In this document: piece after piece, positions 48,201 to 58,900 of the stretch
How the letters are laid out: the number at the start of each line of letters is the position of its first letter
Numbering within the stretch: the stretch's first letter is position 1
Origin: Paraphoma chrysanthemicola
Taxonomy: Eukaryota > Ascomycota > Dothideomycetes > Pleosporales > Phaeosphaeriaceae
Length of the DNA: 64,000 nt
NCBI GenBank assembly: GCA_020744225.1
Contig: JAGMWG010000009.1
Span: 1,178,001 to 1,242,000, forward strand
Direction of reading: 5' to 3'
Position numbers and translations under genes: made by a program
The notes under the pieces: generated by a model
Told to the model about the DNA's origin: nothing
Seen by the model: only the letters and a program-made list of their open reading frames with translations
Databases searched by the model: none

Positions 48201-49490
48201 CTCAGTAGGGTTGTATAGCACGACACTGACTTGCGCAGCCACGCTCTTGCGCTTCGGAACACGCTTCGTCCCGAGAAGTGGTAAAGGGGCATGCTGGGCG
48301 TCTACTGCGATATCTGGCATGACAGCCGGCGCGCTCTCAGTCGTCTCCATGGTGTCTGTCTCCTTGCTGGTGTCCTTGTTGCTGCACTCAACCTCGCTCG
48401 AATCTTCATGTTTGGCATCCTCTTCTTGTTTCTTGGGGTCCATGACGCTGAGGCACTCCAAGTAGACACTGAGATAGTCGGAGTCGTTGCCCTTGGGATA
48501 GAACTTGATCTGCCACTGGTGTCCGCCCACGGTGACAATGTCAGACTTCATGACAATGTCGCGGTTTGGCTTTTCCCGTGTGCCATTGTAGGCATCAATG
48601 GTCCATGTGATGCGTCCAGTCTCACCAGCCGTATATTCTGGCTCCTCCAGCGGAAGGAACGCCTTGCTCTCCCAGTACTCGTGATCCAGTGCACTGTGTT
48701 CTTCCGAAGCTTCGATCTCCTTGAGCTCGACCTCGTCTGGCAAGGATGTGTCTTCCTGGACCGGGTGCCACGGCTGGAGGCCGTCATCGTCGTCGGATGA
48801 ATCCGAGTCGGAGCGCACAGCTTCAACTGGCGGCGGGGGCGGCGGGGGCTGGAAACTGGGATCGGAAAGCAGGAGAGGGTCTTGTGGGAGGTTTTGCTCC
48901 GTCTGTGTCTGTTGCAAGTCAGTATAAGCCACAGCATCTCGGCCACATGCGGGACCAGTCACCTCAGTGCTTTGGAGGTCTGCTTGCGCGGCCTGTGCAT
49001 TGCTGTCGTGGTCCACCGTGGCCGGTCCGTTTGCAGGTGGTGAGCTGGGTGTGACAGCAGCGGTCTGCGCCGCATCGCCCGAGCCGTTGGGTAGGTCTGG
49101 CTGAGTATCGACATCAGGTGCCGTGTCCATAGCGTCGTCGTCGTCGATGGCGGCGACTTCGATGGCCACGTTGGTGGCTGCAGTCTGAGGGTGATTGGGG
49201 GGAGCCAAGGGCTCATCTGCATGGCCGTTCGTCAAGCCGTTGCCGTCGTGCATGTCTGCATCTTCCCGATCGTGCCGCTGGCCTGCAGGCGCTAGTGTAG
49301 GGACGGAGGTACTCATGTCGACGTCGGCGGGCGGAGGAGGTGGGGGAGATGCCGGTGTTTGTGCATGGAGGCGGTGGTTCGGGGAATGCGGCGGGCTCGA
49401 GAAGGACGGGGAGGAGGGCTGCTGGCTGAAGTGAAGCGGCTGCTCGACGCTGACACTCATGGCTGGAGAGAGCGAGGGCGGCGCATGCAC
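45210..49490 (-). CDS. MATH / USP-like / MORN / RING multidomain protein
   Basis: One uninterrupted frame encodes 1,426 aa. Residues 1-280 are Pro/Ser/Asp-rich and disordered. About 288-505 is a MATH domain (GRITWTIDAYNG to LAFTGYIRVVED) split by an acidic insert. About 505-820 resembles a ubiquitin-specific protease: GLQSLVLG aligns with the USP Cys box but has no cysteine, and SYTLYGFVVHKQ aligns with the start of the His box without its GHY motif, so it is probably inactive. About 1,283-1,370 are MORN repeats (YYKGEIKNGHRHGHG, YSGSFRLGRCHGHG, YDGDWVDDQQHGSG, YVGGWKNDKKFGEG). About 1,377-1,412 is a C3HC4 RING (CRICW, DCGHVV, CPVC). I infer a membrane- or scaffold-linked ubiquitin ligase. 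Fungal relatives are often called MATH and UCH domain proteins. Confidence 0.85.
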   Translation of the reverse strand: MHAPPSLSPAMSVSVEQPLHFSQQPSSPSFSSPPHSPNHRLHAQTPASPPPPPPADVDMSTSVPTLAPAGQRHDREDADMHDGNGLTNGHADEPLAPPNHPQTAATNVAIEVAAIDDDDAMDTAPDVDTQPDLPNGSGDAAQTAAVTPSSPPANGPATVDHDSNAQAAQADLQSTEVTGPACGRDAVAYTDLQQTQTEQNLPQDPLLLSDPSFQPPPPPPPVEAVRSDSDSSDDDDGLQPWHPVQEDTSLPDEVELKEIEASEEHSALDHEYWESKAFLPLEEPEYTAGETGRITWTIDAYNGTREKPNRDIVMKSDIVTVGGHQWQIKFYPKGNDSDYLSVYLECLSVMDPKKQEEDAKHEDSSEVECSNKDTSKETDTMETTESAPAVMPDIAVDAQHAPLPLLGTKRVPKRKSVAAQVSVVLYNPTEPRVHYSRTALHRFCGGSPDWGWTRFHGPYYDIAHRMRGQRSALLRNDKLAFTGYIRVVEDQTDCLWEHHSRENPWDSFAMTGLQSLVLGEDASAPGGNMISAIASWLLFKPFRDVLYSVMVPDPEEAPFIRPKPLLTALQKVLFMLRTHVDPGAGSVALDEVLDALEWYGIHDRLDKLDVVEVWEVLRVKLEEELQGTSHAQAMTSLFGTMHNATTGNPSYRVPVLGVETMQEAINSATDFIAVRQPLPQLLAIELDRQYFDIKTRSYVKVLNKVSLEDVVTVGDTSYTLYGFVVHKQTLQSYVYQPIIRPEGPGSRWYSYSDSKDENQVTCLTQRQAIDDHEGKPGKEYVFGNDAVAYIAMYIRGDVAEAAFISDADTEKWSVPEWLSDEVEKERASSMLPPMPPLHVEASTLPSSAEGKTTTAETEEPVVTLDFQVVNSEIFRGYEGPGIYDAYDPKWQVGSSGHIHMVQLGSNFSCSDIREKLASVLPNIQDHRQITFWFMDPVRGSLGRPQLLSTGKTLYSRGSHDRYTEDKDWTLADSSFACRYVWVHIIEFSDLPKLLEPTETQSSSTKDAQTSSATDVMQTDTSNAVLDPLAVLPRPEVIPHSEDTRMSEPEESPVPPAEPPIGAEDNDATNEQIHSQDAAMVEVESASGLHLPVVDVPVPPEPTSVGDTEMGGTQEEMSLPPPPPVGNSNEMAHPPPPPERIRTPEPPVEEIYFFLKLWNAEQQRLESRGSYISQKSARVDETVVKLLGLPIEDKKKVEIWEEEELTSTRTIKHRRTFAQLDLPNTVIIIASLPITTEQRSALADRAAFAEPQSYLAYRAFARNFPSKLNGHFEYKYFSAQYYKGEIKNGHRHGHGLRIYHSGATYSGSFRLGRCHGHGLYTFQNGDTYDGDWVDDQQHGSGTFVEGATGNTYVGGWKNDKKFGEGVTHWKNAQEAERICRICWDEPAEAAFYDCGHVVACLACAREVQNCPVCRKRVLSAMKLYYVA

Positions 49491-50361
49491 GGTGAAAGAC
49501 GGACCAAAACGTTGAGAGGTGTAAGAGAAGAGCAGCTACCAAGTAAGGACAGCGGTGCAGCCTTGCTGTAGTTGTGCTCGAGGCTGCACGTCAGTTGCTA
49601 TCGGGACGCTCGACCAAGCCGGGCGTGGTGGCCGCGTGGAGTGATGAGGCAGCGTTGGAGAGGATGACCTATACGAGCACACGGCAAGTGTACACAAACA
49701 TTCGGAAGCCTTGAGGATACAAAATATGGACTGACAGCCAGGCACGGGCGTGTGGCTGGTATAAGGCGCGAGCTGTTGGTTGCAGCCTACCGAGCGCCCG
49801 TCCAGTACAAGCATAGAATAATAATGAGGCGGAGGCGGTAACTTAAAGCTAGGTACCACTCACTGCGCGCTGAGTCCCGTGCATGCACTATCCCGCATCT
49901 TGCAGCCTCCCTTTGGATGGGCGCCCTCGTTATCGTCATGTCGCCCTTTGGGACGCTCTGGACGACGCTCTGGCTGCTACCGATTGACTCATCTCACCAG
50001 GCTGCAGAGCATGAGCACCGCGGCGATGTCATCGAAGCTCCGCCCCGGCCTTATCGATTGCGAGCTTGACAACTCCACAAAGCTAGGCTTACCCGCACTT
50101 GCATGACATTAAGACCAATCCGGACCGGCCAACAACACACCGACTTTGCGTTGTGCAAAGCTGCTGTCCATGTAGCACTTCTGAAGAACAAGGGCATAAT
50201 CAACAATGGTAGCAGGCTTGAATGCTGAATGCTGGCAGCGTGGCAACGTCCCAGAGCATGTATTTGCACCTAGACACGTCCGATGAGACACCCCTGAAGG
50301 CCGTCGTGTGCAAATGGTCTACTTCTTCATCATCATCTACGGGGCCCATACACACCCGTTG
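49491..50361. other. MATH/RING gene promoter and deoxyhypusine synthase 3' region
   Basis: This is an 871-bp gap between minus-strand genes. I checked for spliced conserved blocks on both strands and saw none. Confidence 0.5.
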
Positions 50362-51603
50362 CTAGCCCCTTTCCGCGGATGACACTCGGGCAAACGTCGC
50401 GGCCACGATCAACGGGAACACTACTGTCGCTTCGGCATATACTTTGACGCTGTCGCCGTCCAGCTTGATCTTACCCCAACTGACTGCCTCATCAGGCCGA
50501 GCTCCTGCATCGCTCCCGTCGAATTCTTGCGCTGTGTTGATATAGACAGCGCTTTCAGCACCGTTGCGCATTAGATTCGCGTTTGCGATGTGATGCTTGA
50601 CGATGCCGCCGCCGAGGACAATCATGCCGGTGCGCTTCGCCCGGACTGCGATTGTGTTGACCCTCCGAATATCCTCGACAATGTCTATCCGGAGCTGCTC
50701 CGGCGATGCCTTGAATGTGTGAAAGTAAAGCATGTCTCCGAGGCTGCCGTCTGTCAGCGCCGGGCAGAAGACTGGGATATCGTTCTTCCACGCCCAGTAG
50801 TAGACGGAGCGCTCGTCGTTGATTTCCTGCCCCAGCCGACTGATGACTTTGCTTGGCGTCCAGTGGAGTGGCTCGTCGGTCTTTTTGCTGGCCTCTTGTT
50901 CTTGCAGCATTGTGTCGAGGATCGGCACGACCCAGTCCTCAAATGCGCAGTAGTTGCTGTTCGGCACCACAAGGTTGCCGATGCGGTTCATCCCCTTTTG
51001 GCGCAGGCCGGCGCCGGGGGTGGAGAAGGACCCAAGGTACGTCGGTGCGAGGCACTTGATGAAATCCTCCTCGACGCCGCCAGCAGTCGTGACGATGGCG
51101 GCAACATGCCGGTGCTGGACCAGATAGCGCAGCGTCTCGCGCAAGCCAGAGGATATCAGGTTCGACGTATAGCCCAAGAAAATCGTGGTGCCCTGGCCTG
51201 TTTCCGGGTCCTTCCATGCGCGCTGTCACCTGTTAGCCGAAACACCAAGCTCGATGCAACAACCATGGTGTCGCTGCTAAATCCGGCTAAATTGTTTCGC
51301 GATCCCTAACGCACGGATATGTTCCGATGGTTCTCCGCAGCCCACACGCGCTAGAGCCGCGCACGTTGGCGAGAACAGACTTACCATGTCGTTGATGATG
51401 CGCACCGCCTCGCCGACCGCCGTGGCCTGGAAACCCATGCTGGCGTACCCTCCCACGAGCTCCTCGACGGTGATGCTGCGCGATGCATATTGATTGAAGT
51501 CAATGCCCTGCACCTCGCGCGCGTCGTCAGGGATGGGCGCGGATGGCTTCAGGACAGCATCAGTGGCGCCGGCAGGGGCCGCCGTGTCGCTGGCGGAGGA
51601 CAT
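50362..51603 (-). CDS. Deoxyhypusine synthase
   Basis: Two exons (51,603-51,385 and 51,222-50,362) encode 359 aa, the usual length. The enzyme transfers the aminobutyl group of spermidine to one lysine of eIF5A, using NAD. Conserved blocks include GYTSNLISSGLRETLRYLVQ, TTAGGVEEDFIKCL, NRIGNLVVPNSNYC, FCPALTDGSLGDMLYFH, VLGGGIVKHHIANANLMRNG, and the GSDAGARPDEAVSWGKI segment that carries the catalytic Lys. The start chosen (SSASDTAAP) precedes the family opening (QGIDFNQY); the extra 20 residues upstream look like leader. The intron is 162 nt, longer than most here, and a small internal exon was not needed to join NDM to AWKDP. It is divergent from the SNT1-like gene. Confidence 0.96.
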
Positions 51604-52956
51604 GATGGCGGGCGCTGCACGAGGCGGGGGTTCAGACTGATGGGATTGGAAGGCCTGGAGCAAATGCGAAGATCGGTCCTGGCGTCACCTGGCGGCCGGC
51701 TGTGCCAGCAGTTTCTTTTGTACTGGTTGCCTGCTTGGTCAAGCATGCAGATTTGCTGCCCGCCCCCCACATGCGCGCGACGCTAAGCCAGTCTCCGGGT
51801 CGATCGTGCAAGGCCACAGCTGCCTCATCTCGTTGCCCTCGCTGACGGTGCTGTGCATCGAGGGCGGCGAGCGCCAGGCTTGAATGCGGAGGCCAACAGT
51901 CTCCGCCAGCTGCTCGTGCGTGCTGCGTGCACCGTTGTTGCGAGTGCGCCGCAGCCTCATCGTCCAGTGTCCATTGCATCGACTGACACACAGGCCCCGG
52001 TTTCAGGCTTTCAGCGGCTGGCCACAGTAGACCCCTGCATGCATGCGCCGCCCATCTCATTGGCTTCTGGATTCAAGATTGTCCCCATTTCCAATGCAGC
52101 ACCAATCACGCGCGCCCTTGGCGTCTTCGATGTGAGCGACAGGGGGCCGTTGCGCGGTCCATTTTGCGTGCATGCAGAAGCCAGAAGCGAGCGTCCGTCA
52201 TGGCTTGTGTGTGTCAGTGCGCACCGACTGCGTTCTCGTGTCTGGTCTCGTCGACGTTTCCCTCATCACCATCCTCATCGTACGCGAAAGCGACCCCTCA
52301 CGACGACGCCATGCTGCCGACGCGCACCAGCGCAGTGCCCGGCTGAAGACTCGACAGATTTCCCAAAGACCCACCTGCTCGCCACCTCACGTGGCAGTGG
52401 CCTGCCTCGCAAAGGAACGCACCGCCACGTCAACGGGGGTGAAGACGACCGTCGGGGTTTGAGAGCGCCCTTGTTGACCTTCAGACGACATCCACATCTC
52501 CAGGCCCACCCGAGACCGTCTGGCCGGATCAACTGCCGCGAACAACGCGCTTTGCACCCGCAGACGCATCCTTTGGACTTGGACAAGGCGACAACAGATC
52601 GAATCTCAGCTTCCGGCGCCGAGCCAGCCCTGGAAGTGTTCCACCGCGGATCGTGCGCATTCAACACCGGCCGCTTTCCCCAATCCTTCGTTCCTTGAGC
52701 ACGGGCCGGTGCACTAGTGCCCAATCGGGACGAGCCTAAAGAGGAACATCGTCATTCGACACTTATCTTGTAGCCGCCGAGCGTCTGTCTGCAGTGAGAA
52801 TAGTCGCTGTGGTTTCTGCTTCGAAAAGTGTTTCACGCCGAGAATCAAACGTGAAAGTACTTATACTTTGCCCTCAGACGAGATCCGACTACAACTCGTC
52901 GCTCATGCTGCACGTGCACGTGAGAGCAGAGCCGAATCCTGCAACTCTTTTCCGCA
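51604..52956. promoter_or_regulatory. Divergent promoter region, deoxyhypusine synthase and SNT1-like genes
   Basis: This is a 1.35-kb region between start codons. A plus-strand open frame of 281 codons (51,853-52,698) crosses it, but its translation is Arg/His/Pro-rich with no domain, and it is overlapped by open frames on the other strand, as expected for GC-rich noncoding DNA. I treat the region as promoter plus long leaders. Confidence 0.5.
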
Positions 52957-55900
52957 ATGTCCACCAACCGGTACCCGGACAATCGGTACCCACGCGACAG
53001 ATCACCGCCATATCGTGACCGGAGACCTTCCAACTTTGGTGGCGGTGGGTACCCACCGAGAGGCAGTGATTCCAATAGCCGACCCAGCACAGAATCCAGT
53101 GGTTTCCCGCCTAGAGATCCGCCACGGGGGCCGAAATCGCTTGGAGACGCGCCTCGGGGTCCAGCAACCGGACCACCGTCAAGCGCACCCTCTGCGCCAC
53201 GGGACGGTCGGGGCAGAGGCTTTGCGGGCCGCGGTGAGGATACTCCTTTGCGGACCGCGCCGCCATTGAGCAGCGGGTCTGCCCTCAACTCGCACAGTTC
53301 GTGGAGAGCTGACCGTGAGCGAGATCGAGACCGCGAGTTCGACCGGAGAGAAAGACGGGTAACCCCACCACGAAGATCACCTAATCGCGAGTCACGGGAC
53401 CCGCGTGACCAGAGGGAGTTTGCGCCCCGCGATCTAGATATAAATCGCGCGCGGCGGAACTCACGAGACGGTCCTCCGTCAGCAGGATCGACATACTCGG
53501 ATCCTCCTCTTGGCGCAGGCTCGACATATCGTGGCGGCGGCATTGGGCGTGGTCGTGGAGGTAGAGACTTTGCTGGTCGAGGGAGGCCATTCCACGCCGA
53601 CGATCGCGATCGACATCATGATCCGCGGGAGCGAACGTGGAGACCGCGCAGTCGTTCTCCTCCCATGCGTCGGGAACGAGACCCTAGAGAGGAACGCCGA
53701 GACGAGCGAGAGCTGGACAGAAGAGATCGCGATGATCGTAGATTTGTTCAGCGCGAGTACGACTCTTATATAGGACCAGCGGGCGCAGCCAAATCAGGAC
53801 CACGCACACTGGATACGCACCGGAGTACTGGCCCTCCAGACTCTCGCTACCTGCCAGGGACTCCGACAGGATCTGCTCCTCATTCCTCTCACCATGCCTC
53901 ACCTTCGGATCGCCTTGGGGCCCAGGGGGACTCGTACTCGAGGCGCTCTTCGCTCGCTATCGACCCTTCTGCAGCCAAGCGTGAACCGGGAAAAGACGAG
54001 GCCTTGCTCGCCAGTCGCGCAGAGGCGTCCAGAGAAAGGTATGCTCCACGTGCTTCGTCGCCTCCTGCTGCTGTCCCGGCCTTTGGATCTAATGTCTGGA
54101 GGGCCTCGACTCTTGATGCCAAACCAAGTACAGCTATTGCGCCGGCGCCAAAGCCTGCGGTGCCGGCGTCTTCTCTTGCAGCAGTACCACCCCCAGTCCC
54201 AGCCAGTGCCGCACCGATAATCCCAACTGCGCCTAAGGCGAGTGTTCCAGCGGGTCTTATCATTACTCCACCTACCGGACCCAAAGCGGACAGGGGTCAC
54301 GATCGTCCTGCTGGGGATGGGACCATTCCCGAGCAAAGGATTCCACCTGCATCATCCTCGCGTACCGAATCATCAATCCCTGCGATTTCGCCAACAGCTC
54401 CTGCGCCTGCGCCCGCGCCTGTACCTGCGTCAGTTCATGTCGAAGAGAATGTCAGGACAGAGGCCATAGCGCCGACATCACAACCCACGCAGCTCTCGTC
54501 TGCTGTGCCTTCAGCGATCGCCCCTTCAAATCCAGCCGCAGCGTCCTCTCAGATCGCATCATCTATATCAGCTACCTCTGCACCGGCAAAGTCACCGCCA
54601 CAAGGCCCGGCGCCCAAGCCTCGACCAGCGCCTGTTGCTCCACAAGCGTCGTTTCGTGCCAACGCATCGCCCCAATTTCCGAGGGCGCCCTTCTCGTCCT
54701 ATGCTCCAAGAGATGCATCACCCATTGCTATGCCATCAACCGCAGGCCATCGGCCAGGAGGAGTTATTGCTGCCAGCACATCGCCAAAGAGCTTACCAGC
54801 CAATATCCCTACGGGACCAAAGGCTGACCGGAATCAAATGGTTGCTCGTCCGGCCCCTATGTATCCCCCTTCAGAGAGATCAGTATTTTCAGCTCCGAGA
54901 GCGCCGATTAGCGGAGGACCGAAGAGCATGCAATGGGTCAGGCCAGGTCTCATACCAAACCGACCATCTATACCTACGAAACGAGAGTACCCGAATGAAG
55001 ATCGCGACCGCTCGTTCGGGACAGCACCGAAAGCCCCAAGGCTGGACGCTTATCCGCTCACCAATCCAATGCAAAGTGTCCAGGTTTCGAAAGCAGGGTC
55101 GCCGTCCGGCTCGCGAACGTCACTTACACCACTCGAAGGGTCCAGGCACAGGGAACGCGCGGCATCGGCAGAGCGATCTGTGGTGCCTTCGCCGAGGCCA
55201 GGTTCTATTGAGAATAGACGACACTCGGATGTATTCATGGCAGATGCCTCCCCTCGCTTGGTAAAGCCTTCCGCGTCGGCTGCATCTTCTGCCCCTGAGG
55301 CGCTTCAGGATTCCGATGATGATCTCGATCTTGATGATGGCGACTTTGCAGGTTCCGAGGCGAAGTACAACCGCGAAAGAGAATTGCTCGAGGCTAAAAA
55401 GATCGATCTGAGTGCTGCACATCTTCGTGCTGTAACCCCACTACACGAAGTCGTGTTGTTACATTGCCTAGCCATAGATCGCCAGACTATTGTACCTGAT
55501 GTTCGCAATGACACCACGATATCGAAAGACGTGCCCATGCACGAACCTACTGCGTCTTCACGTCAAGCAGAGCCTTCCAGGGAAGACATCGCAGCTGTAC
55601 CTCTTACGCCGAAGCAGGAGGACATTGAAGACGCTGTCTCGGAAGAGAAAGAAGAAAGGTCGGTCGCACCGGCAACGGCCGCGCTGCGCCTGCGACACGG
55701 TGCATTTTCGGAGTACGATGTTACGCCAGATTACAGTAGTCTGCCATATTTAGGCTCCGGCCCTCCAACGCCATTGTCAGATATCGAACAGGATCGACCT
55801 CAATTGCCTGAAGCCGTTATGCTCGCAATCCGTGAGAAGTTGCGAAAAAGTATTGAGCCTGAACATGGCACGCAAGAGACTTTGCAGCACTATGCCACAG

Positions 55901-58900
55901 TCTACAGGCAATGGCGACACAACACGCGACCAATGGATGAGGAGCGGGATCAGGAAGAGTCCGAAAGGCAGCCTTCAGCTGAGCCAAGTCTGAAGGCTAC
56001 AACTCCGGATGTTACGACTGCAGCCATGACTGGTTTGTTGGAACCTTTGCCTGCGGCGACTGGCCGTCGAAGTCATTCTAGCCGATGGGCCACCGAGCTG
56101 GACTTCGAGCAAGTTATTATTGAATCACTCAAAACCGCCGAAGAAGAACGAATGGGCAAGAAGGAGAAAGATCCACGACGAGCGCTCGCTGATCCTGAGA
56201 AAGAGGCTGACTTGCCACTGGAAATCGTCGAATCTGAAGCGGACCGGCGAAGATACATCGATACTAACTTCCAAAGGGAGCCTGGACAAGGTATCTTCGT
56301 GTTTCATTATGAGCCACCAGAGGATGACTTTACAGAAGAGGAACATCGAGTCATGGTTCAGAACTATCGAGACCAGTACGCGAAGAAGTGGGGTAAATTG
56401 GCAGAAATCCTGTACAAGGAAGTCGGAGCCGAGCGAACTTACAAAGATACTATCAACCATTACTACGCAACTAAATGGGGTAGAGAGTACAAGGGCAAAT
56501 TGAAGGGTCGTCGCAAAGGAGTGGGGAAACGTGGTGGAGGTGTTGCTCGAGGTCGGGCGGCTATCGCCAACATGGAACGTCCAGATCCGACAGAAGACGG
56601 ACTGCCACTCCCACTTACAGAAACTGGTCGCCCACGAAGATCTGCCGCTCCGACTTTTGGGGGCGTGGAAGCTGATTTCGATCCAACAGCAGCTACGCCT
56701 ACTCCAGGACGTGCACGTCGACAGACGGACGCAGATGGTGCTCAAGACAAGGTTGCGAGGCGTGGCAAGACGGCAAAAGAAAAAGGGGCTCGTAAAGCCA
56801 AGAATATGCCTCTTGCAGCTGCTCCAATTGGCTCTCCTGCCAAAGTCGATCGTAAAGAGAAAGGGCCAGGTGTCAAGACAGAGGACGATTTTACCAAGCG
56901 CCCGCTTGGTGACATGTCGATGCCGATGTCGATGCCGATACACACGGGACTTCTCGAAGACCAGATCATGCTCTCAAACGAGTCTATGTCTGGACTACCT
57001 CTGAATATTATGGACCGCCCGAAGGCCCAGGCTAACGCTCGACCAGGCCCGTCAAGCTATTGGTCGGTTTCCGAGTTACAAGATTTCGATAAGAACGTTG
57101 CACACTTTGGAACTGATTGGTTAGCCATCTCCAATCATATGGGTACCAAGACACACACTATGATCAAGAACCAGTATCTTCGTTTGATCGAATCAGGACG
57201 CGCAGATCTCGAGCAAGTCGCTCAAGAGGCCGATACCCGGCGCGAGCGAGGAGATCAACTTGGCCCACCACCCACACCCACTCCAGCTCCCAAGAGACGG
57301 TATGAGAGCACACAAACAGCCCTGCCCCGCCAGATTGCGCCCACACCTGAGCTGCACAAGTCACCTCTTGTCCATTCGCTTGCGTTACAGAAGACGACGC
57401 CTCCACAGTCCACAACCTCGTCCAGATTCTCAACCATCGCACAAGCGCCTGCTCAAGGCAAAGCACTCGTTGCTGTGCCAGGCTTTGCTCCTTTGCCGGA
57501 GGCGAGTTTGGCATCCATGCCATCTTCGATGCCGCAGCAGCAATCACCTCCTGCATCTTCACAGCGGTCCCAGCCCCAACAACACCATGCGTTGTCTCAG
57601 CATAAACCCCAACACCCTGGACCACGTGCAGGCTTCTTCTCAGATGAGACACCTCCCCGTCACGAGAATCGGCCTTCCTCCCAATCTTCACATCAATCTT
57701 CCAGGACCTTACAACAGCAGCATGCGTCCTCAGCCAATCGTGCGCAGGAGCAGCACCAAGCACACTTGTACCGCAGCTTCGGGCATCACGAACGAGAGGG
57801 CTTAACCAGATCGGACCTTCAGCAGGAACATGACGCGCAACACCGACACCAGCAACATTCTCGCCGCATTTCACAGGAGATGAACCACCACCGACCATTT
57901 GGTGCTAGTGGCATCCCCCCTCTTGCGCCCCCGGTGCGTTCAAACTCTAGTCTCAGGTCTCCAGAGCATCGGCCAATGTCGTATTCGCATTCTCGGCACT
58001 CATCACAGGCTCAGTCGCTTGCTCAACAGCCACCTGAAATGCACCACGCGTCTCATAACAACCTCGCTTCTGCGCATCAGCTCCCGCCACGTTCGACAAT
58101 ATTGACTCCGCCTGTGAAGGATGAGCAAAGGAACCCTCCTCCGCCAGTCAATGCACCAGCTCAGAGTTCGTCGAGCCATCCGCTGCAGTCGCATTTTGGT
58201 CAATCTTCAGGGCATAGCACGGCTGTGACTCCAGCACCAAAGCCAGCTCCTGAACCGAGGAAGTCAAATTTAATGTCGCTGCTCAATGACACAGAGACAG
58301 AAGAGCCCAGGCGTAAGAAGACTAGTGACCAAGGGCCCTCGTCACATACTACTACCCCTCAGCAACAGTTGCCAATTGCGCCGCCCCCAGCGCCGCCGCC
58401 TTCTTCACAAGCGCTTCCACAAAGACGCACGATGTACGAGGCTCCTCCCTACGGACAGCCATCATATGCGCAGCAAACTTCACTTCCTCCCTCCTCTTCT
58501 AGTAGAACTATAGACCTTACAAGTGACGCGCCACCCAACAGCGGCGGCAGGATTTCCATGCGAGATGGTTGGCCGCAAAGACAACAATATCAGCCGAGCC
58601 ATAGTCAGGCCGCTCAATCAGCGTCTCTGTCCTCACACGCTGGGTTACCACAGCCTCCATTCGGCGATGCACGATCTTTCAACAATAACCATCGTGCGAT
58701 CTTCGCGCAGCACAATGCGCCGCAACACAACCCCTCGCCACCGCCTGGTGCTGTGTATAATTCTCCACACATGCACTCCCGCACTCCGAGTGTTAGCGGG
58801 GCATCCGGTCAAGGCCCTCGTCATGGTATCCCAGGCAGTACTGCCTCACAGCATGCATCAACGCCAAGTGGCTCCGCTCAGATCTTGCAGCCGAATCCGT

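Noticed and set aside
51853..52698. Plus-strand open frame of 281 codons in the gap before the SNT1-like gene
   Set aside because: The translation is Arg/His/Pro-rich without any domain, and it is opposed by open frames on the other strand; typical of GC-rich noncoding DNA.
56125..56943. Minus-strand open frame of 272 codons within the SNT1-like gene
   Set aside because: It is antisense to the conserved SANT-containing coding sequence and shows no recognisable domain.
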